Translations under genes and position numbers: made by a program
Notes under the pieces: generated by a model
The model's input: only the letters and a program-made list of their open reading frames with translations
Told to the model about the DNA's origin: nothing
Database searches by the model: none
Assembly: GCA_964594045.1 (NCBI GenBank)
Contig: CAZQKR010000052.1
Coordinates: 1 to 26,808, forward strand
Direction: 5' to 3'
Origin: UBA2365 sp964594045
Lineage (GTDB): Bacteria; Bacteroidota; Bacteroidia; Chitinophagales; Saprospiraceae
Length of the DNA stretch: 26,808 nucleotides
Part shown: positions 23,389 through 26,808 of the stretch, in pieces
Position numbering within the stretch: the first letter of the stretch is position 1
How the letters are laid out: every line of letters begins with the position of its first letter

Positions 23389-26300
23389 TCAATTCAATCT
23401 GCTTAATATTGTATTTTTAGTATTCTCAAAAAACTCAACTTCCTCGAACGTAGGAGATGGCTTTTCAGGATGTGCAGGATCTCTCCTGAGTTCATTACAC
23501 TTATTCATCCACTCTAATTGGTCTTTGTTTCCAATTCTAAATTTCTTTTCTAGGTCTTGATCTTTTATATGTTTTATTATTTCTTTGTAATCGATAAAAT
23601 CAAAATATGTTTCTCTTGAATCTTGTTGATTATCATCCAACCATTTTCTATTAACATTATCTAGAGTTCTTCGTGGTATAAATCTTAAATGAAAGATATC
23701 ATCTATTCCTTCATTTTTAGCTTTCGTTTTTAAATAGTTTACCATGAATCGATTTATTTTCTGCGAGAATTCTTTAGCCGCAAAATATAATTTATCACGT
23801 CTTTTTTCGCCATCATCAGGTTCATTAACTACTTCTAATGAACCAAATTCATTGTAAAACAGGGGATTAAACTCTGAGGATTTAAACCATAAAACAGGGC
23901 ACGATTTGCTTGGACAAAAATCTTCAAATAAAACAAGTAGTACATCTTTACTCAAATAGGGAAAACGCTTAGTTACTTCAAAAAATGCATGATTAGCTTC
24001 ATCACTATTTTCAAAGATCTCACTACCTTGCACAAAGGGTTTAATTTTTGTATCTTCTACCTCGCTGAGAAGAACTAGTTTTAAATTAATAAAATTTGAT
24101 GTAGCTCTAATTAAATCCGCTTTTGCAGTAGTTGAAATCAAAAGTGATACAATTCTGATAGATAGTTTTAAATTTCTAATGCTATCGGTAAGTAGCAAAA
24201 ATAATTCAGCTTGAATATCAGAAAACCTTTCGATTATAGGTTCAATTATTATTATTTCATCTGCTGAATTGTTAACCCATTCTATTTGACTAGATTTTAT
24301 TGCTTGTAATTTTATTTTTGGTTGGATATTATAAAGCTTCTTGAAAGTTTCTCCTAATATTAAGTTTTCATTATAATTCATTGAAAAAGTGTACAGTACT
24401 AGATTCTCTTTATAGTATTTTCTTTCTTGGTCTTTCAAATTAATAATTTTCTTACTAAAAATATTACGCTTTTCTTTTTTTAAAAATTGGACAATTTCAT
24501 CTTTGGAAATATAATAAATTGCATCTATCAACTTGAAAACTCTTCTTTGCTCAATAGCACTACCAAATTGCTTGAAATACTCAGTAAGTTTTGAAGTTGA
24601 AATATGATTCCCTTTAAAACGATACTTTTCACTTAAACGATTCAATTCATCAGAATTCAGTGATAGTTCTTTTTCTAAATCTAATTCTCTTTGGAGCGCT
24701 TCTAAATCGCTAATACCTGCAATCATTAAAGTCCTTCCTATTCCACATAACCATTTTTCAAAAAGTAAGGGTATTATCCTGAGCTGACTCTGTGAATCCT
24801 CTATAAGTATTTTTCTTGTAATAAATTCAGTAATTGTATTTGTAACTTCATGCCTTTCAATTTTATATTCAGATTCTGAAGGATAATTAAATTTACGTTC
24901 AATGTCTTGTTTTGTTGGGAAAGAATTTTCATTAAGCCTTGAAATCATGCTATAGCATATGAGAATTCGCTTCCTTATATCTGCCTTTCTTTCCTTTTTA
25001 ATATTACTTTCTTCAGTGATACCATCACTCCAATAATGAACATAATGGTCTTTATTCGATGAATTGATTATTAAAGAAATAGCTTCTTTAACTAAATGAG
25101 TATCTATCTCAGAATCTTTCAACTTATATGCAATTTTAAAAATTTCCGCACATATGAGATTCGCAAAGTATGGGTTGCCATTTGAGTGGTTAAAAATAAT
25201 ATCAATTGCTTCATCAGTAAAATTTATATATGGCGATACAGGTCCTTTGATTATTTGAATAAATGATTCAAATTCCCACTGTTTGTTAAAAGTGTCAACT
25301 TCTTTTTGTCGGTAACTGTTATAATTTATTCCCTGCCTATCTAACAAATGCATATTCTCTGAACCAACTAAAATAAATCCTATAAACTTATTTTCATTAA
25401 GACCTTTCCCTATACTTAAAGACAAAGTTTCTCCTAGATTACCCGGTAAAAAGAATTCTTCATTTATTCGATCAAATTCATCTAAAATAAAAACAAATTT
25501 CAATGAATTGTCAATTCGCCTTAAATGTTTCAAGTAATCTTCTAATGGAAATAGAGACCCATTAAAAGAGGGAACCTCAATTGATCTCAGTCGTTCACGT
25601 AGAGTTACATCTTTTATTTTTTTAACAATCTCTTCATATATTTCTGAACATAAGCTTTTTCCTAAACTGTTCAAAGTATTAATTGCCTCAATGTTTCTTA
25701 GACCGCCTAATGGTCTATAAATAATAATTGTTTTTTCAAAACTTTCAAGAATTGACCTTAGTGTTTTTACGATTGAAGACTTTCCAACTCTTTTTTGTCC
25801 CCAAAGTTTATATGATTCAATATTGTCGCTTAAAATATTTGATTTTAATTCTTCAAGAATTTCATCTCTTCCAAATAACTTGTCAGGATTTTCAATAATC
25901 GAAAAAGAATAAGGATTTTGTTTTTTTAAAACCTCCCAAGGAACCTCTGTTTTTTGCAATTGAAATTCAATTAAACAATTTGAACTGATTTCCTTTCCTG
26001 ATAATTCTTCCCAATCAAATTGGATATTTAACGATGGTTGAAAATCTTTGCAATAATTTAATGTAGCAATTACTGAAACTTCCCTCTTTTCGTTTGGTTT
26101 CAAGATCCCAACACTAAACGAAGAAAACTTGAAATTTCTACTATTAGAATGTATTGAAACATTTTTTGCAAGTCCTTCTCCTACATTTGAAACCACAAAA
26201 AAGATTTCTTGTTCTTTTCTGTCAATGTTTGTAAAATTGTATTTTCTGTTGGTTGGCTCCACAATAATTGATGCAGTTTTTTCAACCGCCATTTCACAAT

Positions 26301-26808
26301 TTTCTTTAAGAATTTTGAACAAATAATTTGAAATCTCACAAAAAAATCCTTTGTTGTAATCATCAGCATTACTGAGAAGTTCAAAGTATAAATCAAAAGT
26401 TTTTTTACTTTCTTCAAAATGATTAAACTTCGGCTCTATTCCATCTAAACTGAACGATTTGTTAACAGGCTTGATCAAATTTTCAATCGCAATTGGAATT
26501 GATAGATTGTTATTTAAATGTGGTTCAATCAAATAAAGAAATGTATCAGTAGTATGTATTTTGCGATATTCCTGTAAATATTTAAATAGTGAATTGTCAT
26601 AATGTCCACTTAGTAAGTTAGTATTTAATTTGATTAATTCAATTTCTTTCTCTTTTTTAGCCTTTATAAGGATTTCAATAAGCTTGCCCCCAAAGTTAAT
26701 CTCCGATTTCGAAATATCTAATTCTTTTGCAATACTAGATGAAAGTAGTTTTGATTTAATAACTGACCTTTCGCAGTCAGAATATTTTGATAAATAAAAT
26801 AAATTTTT
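23389..26808 (-). CDS. Large conflict-type ATPase with probable PRTase-like and HEPN domains (5' end off window)
   Basis: The frame is open without a stop to the window edge: 92 codons precede the TTG at 26532, so the start lies outside. Residue numbers count from the first visible codon, giving at least 1139 aa. Residues 1-70 are helical and loosely resemble an effector-associated domain. About 195-285 is a CARDB/Ig-like domain (VVSNVGEGLAKNV). An AAA/STAND-type ATPase follows: FGRDE at about 312, Walker A GQKRVGKS (337-344) and Walker B FVFILDEFDR (438-447). A winged-helix-like part ends near 690. Residues 735-985 resemble the PRTase-CE type found in conflict proteins (HIST...EYFKQF, then VLLVLFEDFCPSKSCPVLWF), with the usual catalytic acids not evident. 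The end looks like a HEPN domain, with R1108-x4-H1113 (LRRDPAHPEK). I infer an NTP-gated RNase defence protein. Confidence 0.72.
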   Translation of the reverse strand, partial: KNLFYLSKYSDCERSVIKSKLLSSSIAKELDISKSEINFGGKLIEILIKAKKEKEIELIKLNTNLLSGHYDNSLFKYLQEYRKIHTTDTFLYLIEPHLNNNLSIPIAIENLIKPVNKSFSLDGIEPKFNHFEESKKTFDLYFELLSNADDYNKGFFCEISNYLFKILKENCEMAVEKTASIIVEPTNRKYNFTNIDRKEQEIFFVVSNVGEGLAKNVSIHSNSRNFKFSSFSVGILKPNEKREVSVIATLNYCKDFQPSLNIQFDWEELSGKEISSNCLIEFQLQKTEVPWEVLKKQNPYSFSIIENPDKLFGRDEILEELKSNILSDNIESYKLWGQKRVGKSSIVKTLRSILESFEKTIIIYRPLGGLRNIEAINTLNSLGKSLCSEIYEEIVKKIKDVTLRERLRSIEVPSFNGSLFPLEDYLKHLRRIDNSLKFVFILDEFDRINEEFFLPGNLGETLSLSIGKGLNENKFIGFILVGSENMHLLDRQGINYNSYRQKEVDTFNKQWEFESFIQIIKGPVSPYINFTDEAIDIIFNHSNGNPYFANLICAEIFKIAYKLKDSEIDTHLVKEAISLIINSSNKDHYVHYWSDGITEESNIKKERKADIRKRILICYSMISRLNENSFPTKQDIERKFNYPSESEYKIERHEVTNTITEFITRKILIEDSQSQLRIIPLLFEKWLCGIGRTLMIAGISDLEALQRELDLEKELSLNSDELNRLSEKYRFKGNHISTSKLTEYFKQFGSAIEQRRVFKLIDAIYYISKDEIVQFLKKEKRNIFSKKIINLKDQERKYYKENLVLYTFSMNYNENLILGETFKKLYNIQPKIKLQAIKSSQIEWVNNSADEIIIIEPIIERFSDIQAELFLLLTDSIRNLKLSIRIVSLLISTTAKADLIRATSNFINLKLVLLSEVEDTKIKPFVQGSEIFENSDEANHAFFEVTKRFPYLSKDVLLVLFEDFCPSKSCPVLWFKSSEFNPLFYNEFGSLEVVNEPDDGEKRRDKLYFAAKEFSQKINRFMVNYLKTKAKNEGIDDIFHLRFIPRRTLDNVNRKWLDDNQQDSRETYFDFIDYKEIIKHIKDQDLEKKFRIGNKDQLEWMNKCNELRRDPAHPEKPSPTFEEVEFFENTKNTILSRLN

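Noticed and set aside
23389..26532. TTG at 26532 as the start of the large ATPase
   Set aside because: The same frame continues open for 92 codons to the window edge with coding-like sequence, so the gene is 5' partial.

Overview
The window looks like a chromosomal accessory region of a Bacteroidota bacterium. The signs are a secreted protein with a type IX secretion (T9SS) C-terminal sorting domain, a TAnnTTTG-type promoter box, almost no Shine-Dalgarno sequences, and AT-rich leaders before start codons. Every gene I accept lies on the minus strand, so transcription runs right to left. Composition changes sharply: the left and middle parts are moderately GC-rich (31 of 60 bases G/C at 4801-4860), while roughly 7.5-9.0 kb and everything right of 20.2 kb are AT-rich (13 of 60 at 25801-25860).

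Layout from the left: (1) 62-1764, a probable three-gene operon of a small CxxC protein, an unknown 191-aa protein and a DUF4407 membrane protein. (2) rmuC (2138-3772). (3) A DUF2779 nuclease (4165-6045). (4) A RhuM-family gene (6479-7480). (5) A two-gene SatD-like/DUF3307 module (7561-8915) headed by three evenly spaced 18-bp operator-like sites. (6) A recombination-scarred stretch, 9087-13339. It holds a truncated SdrD_B-type adhesin, a 5' copy of rhuM, two copies of a chimeric mini-gene (DUF2779 head joined to a GxxExxY-like tail), a complete T9SS cargo gene between those two copies, and several dispersed repeat families. (7) A type I restriction-modification operon hsdR-tnpA-hsdM-hsdS (13340-19967), interrupted by an HUH (IS200/RAYT-like) transposase gene and a tandem hairpin array. 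(8) An AT-rich block with a one-helix membrane protein, a dGTPase-family HD hydrolase and a very large multidomain ATPase that runs off the right edge.

The window reads as a defence or genome-island segment. The restriction operon, the DUF2779 nuclease, the dGTPase and the large ATPase with a probable HEPN RNase C-terminus all fit genome defence. The right-hand block is the best candidate for an undescribed system. The SatD-like/DUF3307 pair is a second candidate: a possible palm-fold nucleotide enzyme with its own HTH, a membrane partner and a triple operator. The repeats are the most striking non-gene signal. A 40-41 bp element occurs five times in one orientation, twice in frame inside hsdM. 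A REP-like GTCTGAAGTT palindrome recurs in the intergenic gaps. The hairpin array beside tnpA appears to be built from the 3' end of tnpA and supplies the start region of hsdM. All functional statements rest on reading motifs by eye; no searches were run.
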